A DNA stretch of 64,000 nt from Cherax quadricarinatus. Taxonomy: Eukaryota; Arthropoda; Malacostraca; Decapoda; Parastacidae. The notes beneath the pieces are model-generated. The model was given only the letters and a program-made list of their open reading frames with translations, searched no databases and was not told the DNA's origin. Positions 26,120-38,556 of the stretch are shown here, one piece after another. The first letter of the stretch is position 1. Every line of letters begins with the position of its first letter. The position numbers and the translations under genes are program-made. The DNA lies in the NCBI RefSeq assembly GCF_038502225.1, contig NC_091325.1:27525924-27589923 (forward strand), read 5' to 3'.

Positions 26120-26132
26120 GTAAATCGTCTAA

Positions 26133-27109
26133 CGTATACCCCTCTAGTTCACATCACACATTTACCTTCAATATTCACCAACAAATACAAATCAGCAAAT
26201 AAATCTCTGACGATCATTTCATGATTCACGAAATCGTAGCGACATGATTGCAAACAAACTACGTGATAATTGCTTACTCAACAAACTTTCACAAGAACAA
26301 CATTAGTGTTCACTAGACTGAGAGAACACACATGAAAACTATTACCAAAAAAAAAATAATAGGAAACTTGGTGTCCAGACTGGATAATGGGCCGCCAGAG
26401 AGAGTTTCAACAACATTTCAAGTTTCCGTAGAAAAGTCTTATTATTATTCCTGTTAATATCTTTTGATTAAGAATATTCTGATTAATAAATTGGAGAATG
26501 TTTATTTACTTTATTTTTAAAGTATGGAGTGTGAACAAGCGACTAGTGAGACACACTTTGTTATGCAGAAATGTGGGATAGCTGGGGGTTTGAGCTTTGT
26601 CTAAGGGCAAACGTAAAAGTTACACACATCTCAAGCAGGAACAGGCCACCCAGGGCTATCCCAGTCAAAACAGAAAGCGCTAAACCAGTATGTGTTACTT
26701 TAATGGGTTGGTTATCAGAGGGTTAGGCAAAATCCCAGTTAGGAAAATATATCTATTTATTCAACATAACATTATATACACACTCTATAAACACCTTAAT
26801 GCTAAACGCCCAAATGACGGTACACAAGAAACAGCTGGCTGGAGGTCCAGCCACCATAACCACTAGGCCTAGTCAGCGCCAGCCCGTCACTACTCCACTA
26901 CCAACCCCATTTCTTATTTCCTCACTCATCCCACAGCACCCTGACTATGTCAGAGCCCAGGTGGGCATACAGGTAAGCCATAGAAGAGCCTATGGCTTGA
27001 GTTGGTTAAACAAAAGGAGTATACAAATACAAACTTAGCTTAAAATACACAGCATCTCCAACGCCAGCCTCCACACCATGCTGACTCCACGTGACTGCCC
27101 CCAGCCACG
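26133..27109. other. Unique sequence with one isolated satellite C monomer
   Basis: About 1 kb with no recognised gene. Positions 26535-26560 (acaagcgactagtgagacac plus acttt) match satellite C, 575 bases before that array begins. A 79-codon plus-strand frame at 26799-27038 contains a good-looking splice-donor sequence (caggtaagc at 26970) but no family motif, so it is not called as a gene. Confidence 0.5.
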
Positions 27110-30100
27110 CTCACTCCGCACACACTTGTAGATCAGCAGAGACCAAGTGACTAGTGAGACACACTTGTGGATCAGCAGAGACGAAGTGACTAGTGAGACA
27201 CACTTGAGGATCAGCAGAGATCAAGCGACTAGTGAGACACACTTGTGGATCAGCAGAAACCAAGCGACTAGTGGGGCACACTTGTAGATCAGCAGAGACC
27301 AAGCGGCTAGTGGGGCACACATGTAGGTCAGCAGAGACCAAGCGACTAGTGGGGCACACTTGTGGATCAGCAGAAACCAAGCGACTAGTGGGACACACTT
27401 GTGGATCAGCAGAGACGAAGTGACTAGTGAGACACACTTGTGGATCAGCAGAGACCAAGCGACTAATGAGACACACTTGTGGATCAGCAGAGACCAAGCG
27501 ACTAGTGAGACACACTTGTGGATCAGCAGAGACCAAGCGACTAGTAGGACCCACTTGTAGCTCAGCAGAGACCAAGCGACTAGTAGGACACACTTGTAGA
27601 TCAGCAGAGACCAAGCGACTAGTAGGACACATTTGTAGATCAGCAGAGACCAAGCGACTAGTAGGACACACTTGTAGATCAGCAGAGACCAAGCGACTAG
27701 ACACACTTGTAGATCAGCAGAGACCAAGCGACGACTTGTAGATCAGCAGAGACCAAGCGACTAGTGAGACACTGTGATCAGCAGAGACCAAGCGACTATC
27801 AGATCAGAGACCAAGCGACTAGTAGGACACACTTGTGGATCAGCAGAGACCAAGCGACTAGTAGGACACACTTGTGGGACAGCAGAGACCAAGCGACTAG
27901 TGAGACACACTTGTGGATCTGCAGAGACCAAGCTACTAGGAGGACACACTTGTGGATCAGCAGAGACCAAGCGACTAGTAGGACACACTTGTGGATCAGC
28001 AGAGACCAAGCGACTAGTGGGACACACTTGTAGATCAGCAGAGACCAAGCGACTAGTGGGACACACTTGTGGATCAGCAGAGACCAAGCGACTAGTGAGA
28101 CACACTTGTGGATCAGCAGAGACCAAGCGACTAGTGAGACACACTTGTGGATCAGCAGAGACCAAGCGACTAGTAGGACACACTTGTGGATCAGCAGAGA
28201 CCAAGCGACTAGTGAGACACACTTGTGGATCAGCAGAGACCAAGATCAGCAGAGACCAAGACGACTAGTAGGACACACTTGTGGATCAGCAGAGACCAAG
28301 CGACAGACACACTTGAGATCAGCAGAGACCAAGTGACTAGTGAGACACACTTGTGGATCAGCAGAGACCAAGCGACTAGTGAGACACACTTGTGGATCAG
28401 CAGAGACCAAGGGACTAGAGGGGAACACTTGCGGATCAGCAGAGACCAAGCGACTAGTGGGACACACTTGTGGATCAGCAGAGACCAAGCGACTAGTAGG
28501 ACACACTTGTGGATCAGCAGAGACCAAGCGACTAGTGAGACACACTTGTGGATCAGCAGAGACCAAGCGACTAGTGAGACACACTTGTAGATCAGCAGAG
28601 ACCAAGCGACTAGTGAGACACACTTGTGGATCAGCAGAAACCAAGCGACTAGTGGGACACACTTGGGGATCAGCAGAGACCAAGTGACTAGTGGGACACA
28701 CTTGTGGATCAGCAGAGACCAAGCGACTAGTGAGACACACTTGTAGATCAGCAGAGAGCAAGTGACTAGTGAGACACACTTGTAGATCAGCAGAGACCAA
28801 GCGACTAGTGAGACACACTTGTAGATCAGCAGAGACCAAGCGACTAGTGGGACACACTTGTAGATCAGCAGAGACCAAGCGACTAGTGAGACACACTTGT
28901 AGATCAGCAGAGACCAAGCGACTAGTGAGACACACTTGTTGATCAGCAGAGAGCAAGAGACTAGTTCGACACACTTGTTGATCATCAGAGACCAAGCGAC
29001 TAGTAGAACACACTTGTGGATCAGCAGAGACCAAGCGACTAGTAGGACACACTTGTGGATCAGCAGAAACCAAGCGACTAGGGACACACTTGTGGATCAG
29101 CAGAGACCAAGCGACTAGTGAGACACACTTGTGGATTAGCAGAGACCAAGCGACTAGTGAGACACACTTGTGGATCAGCAGAGACCAAGCGACTAGCGAG
29201 ACACACTTGTGGATCAGCAGAGACCAAGCGACTAGTGAGACACACTTGTGGATCAGCAGAGACCAAGCGACTAGTGAGACACACTTGTGGATTAGCAGAG
29301 ACCAAGCGACTAGTGACCAAGACTAGTGAGGACACTTGTGGATCAGCAGAGACCAAGCGACTAGTGAGACACACTTGTGGATCAGCAGAGACCAAGTGAG
29401 ACTAGTGAGACACACTTGTAGATCAGCAGAGACTAAGCGAGTAGTGAGACACACTTGTAGATCAGCAGAGACCAAGCGACTAGTGAGACACACTTGTAGA
29501 TCAGCAGAGACCAAGTGACTAGTGAGACACACTTGTAGATCAGCAGAGACCAAGTGACTAGTGAGACACACTTGTAGATCAGCAGAGACCAAGTGACTAG
29601 TGGGACACACTTGTAGATCGGCAGAGACCAAGTGACTAGTGAGACACACTTGTAGATAAGCAGAGACCAAGTGACTAGTGAGACAGAATTGTAGATCAGC
29701 AGAGGCCAAGAGACTAGTGAGACTCACTTGTAGATCAGCAGAGCGACTAGAGACCAAGTGACTAGTGGGACACACTTGTAGATCCGCAGAGACCAAGTGA
29801 CTAGTGAGACACACTTGTGGATCAGCAGAGACCAAGTGACTAGTGAGACACACTTGAGGATCAGCAGAGATCAAGCGACTAGTGAGACACACTTGTGGAT
29901 CAGCAGAAACCAAGCGACTAGTGGGGCACACTTGTAGATCAGCAGAGACCAAGCGACTAGTGAGACACACTTGTAGATCAGCAGAGACCAAGTGACTAGT
30001 GGGACACACTTGTAGATCAGCAGAGACCAAGTGACTAGTGGGACACACTTGTAGATCAGCAGAGACCAAGCGACTAGTGAGACACACTTGTAGATCAGCA

Positions 30101-33100
30101 GAGACCAAGCGACTAGTGAGACACACTTGTAGATCAGCAGAGACCAAGCGACTAGTGAGACACACTTGTGATCAGCAGAGACCAATGACAGACACACTTG
30201 TAGATCAGCAGAGACCAAGCGACTAGTAGGACACACTTGTAGATCAGCAGAGACCAAGTGACTAGTGAGACACACTTGTTGATCAGCAGAGACCAAGCGA
30301 CTAGTAGGACACACTTGTAGATCAGCAGAGACCAAGCGACTAGTGAGACACACTTGTAGATCAGCAGAAACCAAGCGACTAGTGGGGCACACATGTAGAT
30401 CAGCAGAGACCAAGCGGCTAGTGGGGCACACTTGTGGATCAGCAGAAACCAAGCGACTAGTGAGACACACTTGAGGATCAGCAGAGATCAAGCGACTAGT
30501 GGGGCACACATGTAGGTCAGCAGAGACCAAGCGACTAATGAGACACACTTGTGGATCAGCAGAGACCAAGTGACTAGTGAGACACACTTGTGGATCAGCA
30601 GAGATCAAGCGACTAGTGGGGCACACTTGTGGATCAGCAGAAACCAAGTGACTAGTGAGAGACACTTGTAGGTCAGCAGAGACCAAGCGACTAGTCAGCA
30701 GGACACACTTGTGGATCAGCAGAGACCAAGCGACTAGTGGGACACACTTGTAGATCAGCACCAAATGACTAGTGTAGGTCAGCAGAGACCAAGCGACTAG
30801 TGAGAGACACTTGTGGATCAGCAGAGACCAAGCGACTAGTGAGACACTTGTAGATCAGCAGAGACCAAGCGACTAGTAGGACACACTTGTAGATCAGCAG
30901 AGACCAAGCGACTAGTAGGACACACTTGTAGATCAGCAGAGACCAAGCGACTAGTAGGACACACTTGTAGATCAGCAGAGACCAAGCGACTAGTGGGACA
31001 CACTTGTAGACCAGCAGAAAGCAAGCGACTAGTGGGACACACTTGTAGATCAGCAGAGACCAAGCGACTAGTCAGCAGAGACCAACGACTTGTGGATCAG
31101 CAGAGACCAAGCGACTAGTAGGACACACTTGTGGATCAGCAGAGACCAAGCGACTAGTGAGACACACTTGTGGATCAGCAGAGACCAAGCGACTAGGACA
31201 CAGTCAGCAGAGACCAAGCGACTTGACACACTTGTGGATCAGCAGAGACCAAGCGACTAGTAGGACACGACACACTTTTGGATCAGCAGAGACCAAGCGA
31301 CTAGTAGGACACACTTGTGGATCAGCAGAGACCAAGCGACTAGTAGACACACTTGTGGATCAGCAGAGACCAAGCGACTAGTAGGACACACTTGTGGATC
31401 AGCAGAGACCAAGCGACTGGTTGTGGATCAGCAGAGACCAAGCGACTAGTGGACACACTTGTGGATCAGCAGAGACCAAGCGACTAATGAGACACACTTG
31501 TGGATCAGCAGAGACGAAGCGACTAGTGAGACACACTTGTGGATCAGCAGAGACCAAGCGACTAGTAGGACACACTTGTGGATCAGCAGAGACCAAGAGA
31601 CTAGTAGGACACACTTGTGGATCAGCGGAGACCAAGCGACTAGTGAGACACACTTGTGGATCAGCAGAAAACAAGCGACTAGTGGGACACACTAGTGGAT
31701 CAGCAAAGACCAAGTGACTAGTGAGACACACTTGTGGATCAGCAGAGACCAAGCGACTAGTGGGGCACACTTGTAGATCAGCAGAGACCAAGCGACTAGT
31801 AGGACACACTTGTAGATCAGCAGAGACCAAGCGACTAGTAGGACACACTTGTGGATCAGCAAAGACCAAGCGACTAGTGAGACACACTTGTGGATCAGCA
31901 GAGACCAAGCGACTAGTAGGACACACTTGTGGATCAGCAGAGACCAAGCGACTAGTAGGACACACTTGTGGATCAGCAGAGACCAAGCGACTAGTAGGAC
32001 ACACTTGTGGATTAGCAGAGACCAAGCGACTAGTAGAGACACACTTGTGGATCAGCAGAGACCAAGCGACTAGTAGGACTCACTTGTGGATCAGCAGAGA
32101 CCAAGCGACTAGTGGGACACACTTGTGGATCAGCAGAGACCAAGCGACTAGTGAGACACACTTGTGGATCAGCAGAGACCAAGCGACTAGTGAGACACAC
32201 TTGTGGATCAGCAGAGACCAAGCGACTAGTGGGACACACTTGTGGATCAGCAGAGACCAAGCGACTAGTGGGACACACTTGTGGATCAGCAGAGACCAAG
32301 CGACTAGTGGGACACACTTGTGGATCAGCAGAGACCAAGCGACTAGTGGGACACACTTGTGGATCAGCAGAGACCAAGCGACTAGTAGGACACAGTGGTG
32401 GATCAGCAGAGACCAAGACCAAGCGACTAGTGGACACACTTGTGGATCAGCAGAGACCAAGCGACTAGTGAGACACACTTGTGGATCAGCAGAGACCAAG
32501 CGACTAGTGAGACACACTTGTAGATCAGCAGAGACCAAGCGACTTGTAGTGACTAGACACACTTGTAGATCAGCAGAGACCAAGCGACTAGTGAGACACA
32601 CTTGTAGATCAGCAGAGACCAAGCGACTAGTGGGACACAGATCAGCAGAGACCAAGTGACTAGTGGGACACTTGTAGATCAGCAGAGACCAAGTGACTAG
32701 TGGGACACACATGTAGATCAGCAGAGACCAAATGACTAGTGGGACACACTTGTAGATCAGCAGAGACCAAGTGACTAGTGAGACATACTTGTAGATCAGC
32801 AGAGACGAAGCGACTAGTAGGACACACTTGTGGATCAGCAGAGACCAAGCGACTAGTAGAACACACTTGTGGATCAGCAGAGACCAAGCGACTAGTAGGA
32901 CACACTTGTGGATCAGCAGAGACCAAGCGACTAGTTCTACACACTTGTTGATCAGCAGAGACCAAGCGACTAGTAGGACACACTTGTGGATCAGCAGAAA
33001 CTAAGCGACTAGTAGGACACACTTGTGGGACAGCAGAGACCAAGCGACGACTAGATCAGCAGAGACCAACACTTGTGGATCAGCAGAGACCAAGCGACTA

Positions 33101-36100
33101 GTAGGACACACTTGTGGATCAGCACAGACCAAGCGACTAGTGAGACACACTTGTGGATCAGCAGAGACCAACACTTGTGGACTAGTGAGACACACTTGTG
33201 GATCAGCAGAGACCAAGCGACTAGTAGAGACACACTTGTGGATCAGCAGAGACCAAGCGACTAGTGACACAGAGCAGAGACACTTGTGGATCAGCAGAGA
33301 CCAAGCGACTAGTGACTAGACACACTTGTGGATCAGCAGAGACCAAGCGACTAGTGAGACACACTTGTAGATCAGCAGAGACCAAGCGACTAGTGAGACA
33401 CACTTGTAGATGTAGATCAGCAGTGACCAAGCGACAAGTGAGACACACTTGTAGATCAGCAGAGACCAAGCGACTAGTGAGACACACTTGTAGATCAGCA
33501 GAGACCAAGTGACTAGTGGGACACACTTGTAGATCAGCAGAGACCACTTGTAGATCAGCAGAGACCAAGTGACTAGTGAGACACACTTGTAGATCAGCAG
33601 AGACCAAGACGACTAGTGGGACACACTTGTAAATCAGCAGAGACCAAGTGACTAGTGGGACACACTTGTAGATCAGCAGAGACCAAGCGACTAGTGAGAC
33701 ACACTTGTAGATCAGCAGAGACCAAGCGACTAGTGAGACACACTTGTAGATCAGCAGAGACCAAGCGACTAGTGAGACACACTTGTAGATCAGCAGAGAC
33801 CAAGCGACTAGTGAGACACACTTGTAGATCAGCAGAGACCAAGCGACTAGATGACTTGACAGAGACCAAGTGACTAGTGGGACACACTTGTAGATCAGCA
33901 GAGACCAAGTGACTAGTGGGACACACTTGTAGATCAGCAGAGACCAATGACTAGTGGGACACACTTGTAGATCAGCAGAGACCAAGTGACTAGTGAGACA
34001 TACTTGTAGATCAGCAGAGACCAAGCGACTAGTAGGACACACTTGTGGATCAGCAGAGACCAAGACGACTTGTAGATCAGCAGAGACCAACGACTAGTTG
34101 ACACACTTGTAGATCAGCAGAGACCAAGACTAGTGGGACTAGTGACTAGTGGGACACACTTGTAGATCAGCAGAGACCAAGTGACTAGTGGGACTCACTT
34201 GTAGATCAGCAGAGACCAAGCGACTAGTGAGACACACTTGTAGATCAGCAGAGACCAAGCGACTAGTGAGACACACTTGTAGATCAGCAGAGACCAAGCG
34301 ACTAGTGAGACCCACTTGTAGATCAGCAGAGACCAAGCGACTAGTGAGACACACTTGTGGATCAGCAGAGACCAAGCGACTAGTAGGACACACTTGTGGA
34401 TCAGCAGAGACCAAGCGACTAGTGCGACATACTTGTAGATCAGCAGAGACCAAGCGACTAGTGTGACACACTTGTAGATCAGCAGAGACCAAGCGACTAG
34501 TCAGCAGAGGACACACTTGTGGATCAGCAGAGACCAAGCGACTAGTAGTACACACTTGTGGATCAGCAGAGACCAAGCGACTAGTGAGACACACTTGTGG
34601 ATCAGCAGAGACCAAGCGACTAGTAGGACACACTTGTGGATCAGCAGAGACCAAGCGACTAGTGAGACACACTTGTGGATCAGCAGAGACCAAGCGACTA
34701 GTGAGACACACTTGTGGATCAGCAGAGACCAAGCGACTAGTGAGACACACTTGTGATCAGCAGAGACCAAGCGACTATCAGCAGAGACCAAGCGAACTTG
34801 TAGATCAGCAGAGACCAAGCGACTAGTGCGACACACTTGTAGATCAGCAGAGACTAGAGTGGGACACACTTGTGGATCAGCAGAGACCAAGCGACTAGTA
34901 GGACTCACTCGTTGATCAGCAGAGACCAAGCGACTAGTGGGATACACTTGTAGATCAGCAGAGATCAAGCGACTAGTGAGAGACACTTGTAAATCAGCAG
35001 AGACCAAGCGACTAGTGAGAGACACTTGTGAATCAGCAGAGACCAAGCGACTAGTGAGACACACTTGTGGATCAGCAGAGGCCAAGCGACTAGTAGGACA
35101 CACTTGTGGATCAGCAGAGACCAAGCGACTAGTAGGACACATTTGTGGATCAGCAGAGACCAAGCGACTAGTGGGATACACTTGTGGATCAGCAGAGACC
35201 AAGCGACTAGACACACTTGTAGAGCACACTTGTGTGGATCAGCAGAGACCAAGCGACTAGTGGGACACACTTGTGGATCAGCAGAGACCAAGTGACTAGT
35301 AGAGGACACACTTGTGGATCAGCAGAGACCAAGCGACTAGTGGACACACTTGTGGATCAGCAGAGACCAAGCGACTAGTGAGACACACTTGTGGATCAGC
35401 AGAGACCAAGCGACTAGTGGACACACTTGTGGATCAGCAGAGACCAAGCGACTAGTGAGACACACTTGTGGATCAGCAGAGGATCAGCAGAGACCAAGCG
35501 ACTAGTAGGACACACTTGCGGATCAGCAGAGACCAAGCGACTAGTAGGACACACTTGTGGATCAGCAGAGACCAAGCGACTAGTGAGACACACTTGTGGA
35601 TCAGCAGAGACCAAGCGACTAGTAGGACACACTTGTGGATCAGCAGAGACCAAGCGACTAGTAGGACACACTTGTGGATCAGCAGAGACCACGCGACTAG
35701 TGAGACACACTTGTGGATCAGCAGAGACCAAGCGACTAGTGGACACACTTGTGGATCAGCAGAGACCAAGCGACTAGTGGGACACACTTGTGGATCAGCA
35801 GAGACCAAGCGACGACTAGCAGAGACCAACACTTGTGGATCAGCAGAGACCAAGCGACGACTTGTGGATAGTAGTAGGACACACTTGTGGATCAGCAGAG
35901 ACCAAGACGACTAGTAGTGGACACACTTGTGGATCAGCAGAGACCAAGCGACTAGTGAGACACACTTGTGGATCAGCAGAGACCAAGCGACTAGTGAGAC
36001 ACACTTGTGGATCAGCAGAGACCAAGCGACTAGTGAGACACACTTGTGGATCAGCAGAGACCAAGCGACTAGTGGACACACTTGTGGATCAGCAGAGACC

Positions 36101-36507
36101 AAGCGACTAGTGAGACACACTTGTGGATCAGCAGAGACCAAGCGACTAGTGGACACACTTGTGGATCAGCAGAGACCAAGACCACACTTGTGGATCAGCA
36201 GAGACCAAGCGACTAGTGAGACACACTTGTGGATCAGCAGAGACCAAGCGACTAGTGAGACACACTTGTGGATCAGCAGAGACCAAGCGACTAGTGGGAC
36301 ACACTTGTGGATCAGCAGAGACCAAGCGACTAGTGAGACACACTTGTGGATCAGCAGAGACCAAGCGACTAGTGAGACACACTTGTGGATCAGCAGAGAC
36401 CAAGCGACTAGTGAGACACACTTGTGGATCAGCAGAGACCAAGTGACTAGTGAGACACACTTGTGGATCAGCAGAGATCAAGCGACTAGTGGGGCACACT
36501 TGTGGAT
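27110..36507. repeat. Satellite C, 39-bp unit
   Basis: About 240 copies of a 39-bp unit (gatcagcagagaccaagcga plus ctagtgagacacacttgtg). Recurrent variants are tagatc/tggatc, caagtgac/caagcgac and gtgagac/gtgggac/gtaggac. Shortened or rearranged units are scattered (for example 27760-27800, 31060-31100, 33400-33430, 34780-34860 and 35800-35870). 39 is a multiple of three and the unit lacks stops in several frames, so 13-residue repeat frames (plus: WISRDQATSETHL; minus: SADPQVCLTSRLV) stay open for up to about 310 codons. Frequent frame-breaking units argue against coding. The array ends inside a unit at the LINE-B junction. Confidence 0.97.
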
Positions 36508-37715
36508 CAGCAGAGACGGCACTAAATTACAGACCAGTGTCACTGACGTATATAGCATGCAAAGTCTTGAAAAAGATTATCAGGAGAGTGGTGGAGCACC
36601 TGGAGTGGAACAAGTTTATAAACAACAGCCAGCACGGATTCATGAAAGGCAAATAATGTGTCACAAGCCTTCTGGAGTTATATGATAAAGTAACAGAAGA
36701 CAAGAGAGAGAGGGATGCGTAGACTGCACTTTCTTGGACTGTAAGAAGGTTTTTGACACAGTTCCTCACAAGAGATTAGTGCAGAAACTAGAGGATCAGG
36801 CGCATGTACCAGGAAGGGCACTGCAATGGATCAGAGAATACTTGACAGGGAGGCAACAACGAGTCATGGTACGTGATGAGGTACCACAGTGGGCACCTGT
36901 GACGAGCGGGGTCCCACAGGGGTCGGTCCTAGGACCAGTGCTATTTCTGGTATATGTGAATGACACGATGGAAGGGATAGACTCAGAAGTGTCCCTGTTT
37001 GCAGATGATGTGAAACTAATGAGGAGAATTAAATCAGATGAGGATCAGGCAGGACTTAAAAGAGACTTGGACAGGCTAGACACCTGGACCAACAACTGGC
37101 TTCTCGAATTTAACCCCGCCAAATGCAGAGTCATGAAGACTGGGGAAGGGCAAAGAAGACCACGGAGTATAGTCTAGGTGTCCAAAGACTGCAAACCTCA
37201 CTCAAGGAGAAAGATCTTGGGGTGAGTAAAACGTCTCCGTAGGCACACATCAACCAGATAACTGCTGCAGCATATGGGCGCCTGGCAAACCTGAGAATAG
37301 CATTCGGATACCTTAGTAAGGAATCGTTCAAGACACTGTACAAAGTGTACGTCCGGCCCATACTGGAATATGCAGCATCTGTTTGGAACCCACACTTGAT
37401 CAAGCACATCAAGAAATTAGAGAAATTGCAAAGGTTTGTGACAAAGTTAGTTCCAGAGCTATGGGGAATGTCCTACAAAGAAAGGTTAAGGGAAGTCGGC
37501 CTGGCAACACTGGAGGACAGGAGGGTTAGGGAAGACATGATAAGGACATACAAAATACTGCGTGGAATAGACAAGGTGGGCAGAGACAGGATGTTCCAGA
37601 GAGGGGACACAGAAACAAGGGGTCACAATTGGAAGTTGAAGACGCAGATGAGTTAAAGGGATGTTAAGAAGTATTTCTTCAGTCAAAGAGTAGTCAGGAA
37701 GTGGAATAGTATATA
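36508..37715 (+). pseudogene. LINE-B: 5'-truncated reverse transcriptase fragment
   Basis: Starts within a satellite C unit (…gatcagcagagac/ggcactaaattacag). The frames read ALNYRPVSLTYIACKVL, QHGFMKGK, then after an in-frame TAA and a frameshift LDCKKVFDTVPHKRL (RT motif A), SGVPQGSVLGPVLFL (motif B) and FADDVKLM (motif C, catalytic Asp pair). NNWLLEFNPAKC and YVRPILEYAASVWNP follow in another frame, then KLEKLQRFVTKLVP, YKERLREVGL and finally KKYFFSQRVVRKWNS. This is the CR1/Jockey-type RT order. No endonuclease is present. At least one stop and two or more frameshifts make it dead. Its 3' end is cut off where the LINE-A 3' end begins. Confidence 0.9.
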
Positions 37716-37719
37716 AACA

Positions 37720-38556
37720 CAAAACAATCCAGGCAACATCTGACAGTCTACTATATACAAGTTTTTAAAACATATCACAATTTAAGAAGGAATAAAGTTA
37801 TAATAACAAAGGCCACAAAATGGCTATAAATAAAACTCCTAAAATTACAACCTCAACACAATAATGCTCCAAGCTTAATGACAATCACCCATAATACCAC
37901 TCGCAACAAATACACCAGACCTACAATATGCCTTATTAAGAAACCTGTGCTGCAACACAGGTGACCCATCATCCCCCCCCACTCACACACACACATTGAA
38001 AACTAACCCTATCACCAACCTGAATAATCATGACATTAATTATCCTCAATTTAGGATTATTATGACACATGTCACTTGAGGAAACATTATTTACAACCAT
38101 GAATGGTACAGGACTACCAAAATTACAATACCTTAAATAAGAATAATAATAATAGGTAATTACGTCAAAACTGATGCTGGACCACGTTACAAAAAAAACA
38201 AAAATAACTCAGTGCTTCAAGGAAATAGTGAAAGGAAAACCCTCTCAAGAAAATTCAAATTCAATTGCAATACCAGTGCAAGTGGAACATAATACGCTAC
38301 CAAAGAAATATACATGTTATATAATTTATAGGTTATACATTAATACATGTTATATATTTAATCTGCTCCTTACACCTTCCCCATCAAGGGAACTAAGCAA
38401 AACTTATCTTGCACAACCTCTCATCTGGTCACACACTAGTACCTCCAATCACACCCAACCACATCACTGCATTCCCAAGGAGGTGAGCCCGTTGAAATCC
38501 CCTGAACCCCCCCCCCCCCCTTTTACCAACCCACTCACCCCGGCAGTTAAAGCCCC
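37720..38556 (-). other. 3' UTR of LINE-A
   Basis: Non-coding sequence after the ORF2 stop. It contains a C-run of about 15 at 38505-38520 and a (CA)n tract at 37985-37995, both also represented, changed in length, in copy 2. No aataaa-plus-poly(A) end is visible, unlike copy 2. Confidence 0.7.

Noticed and set aside
26799..27038. Possible host exon with a caggtaagc splice donor
   Set aside because: No family motif, no acceptor or neighbouring exon seen, and a donor-like 9-mer is expected by chance in a window this size.
22165..36507. CRISPR-like arrays (satellites B and C have regular 39-40-bp spacing)
   Set aside because: There are no unique spacers: the whole period is repeated. The context is eukaryotic, with LINEs.
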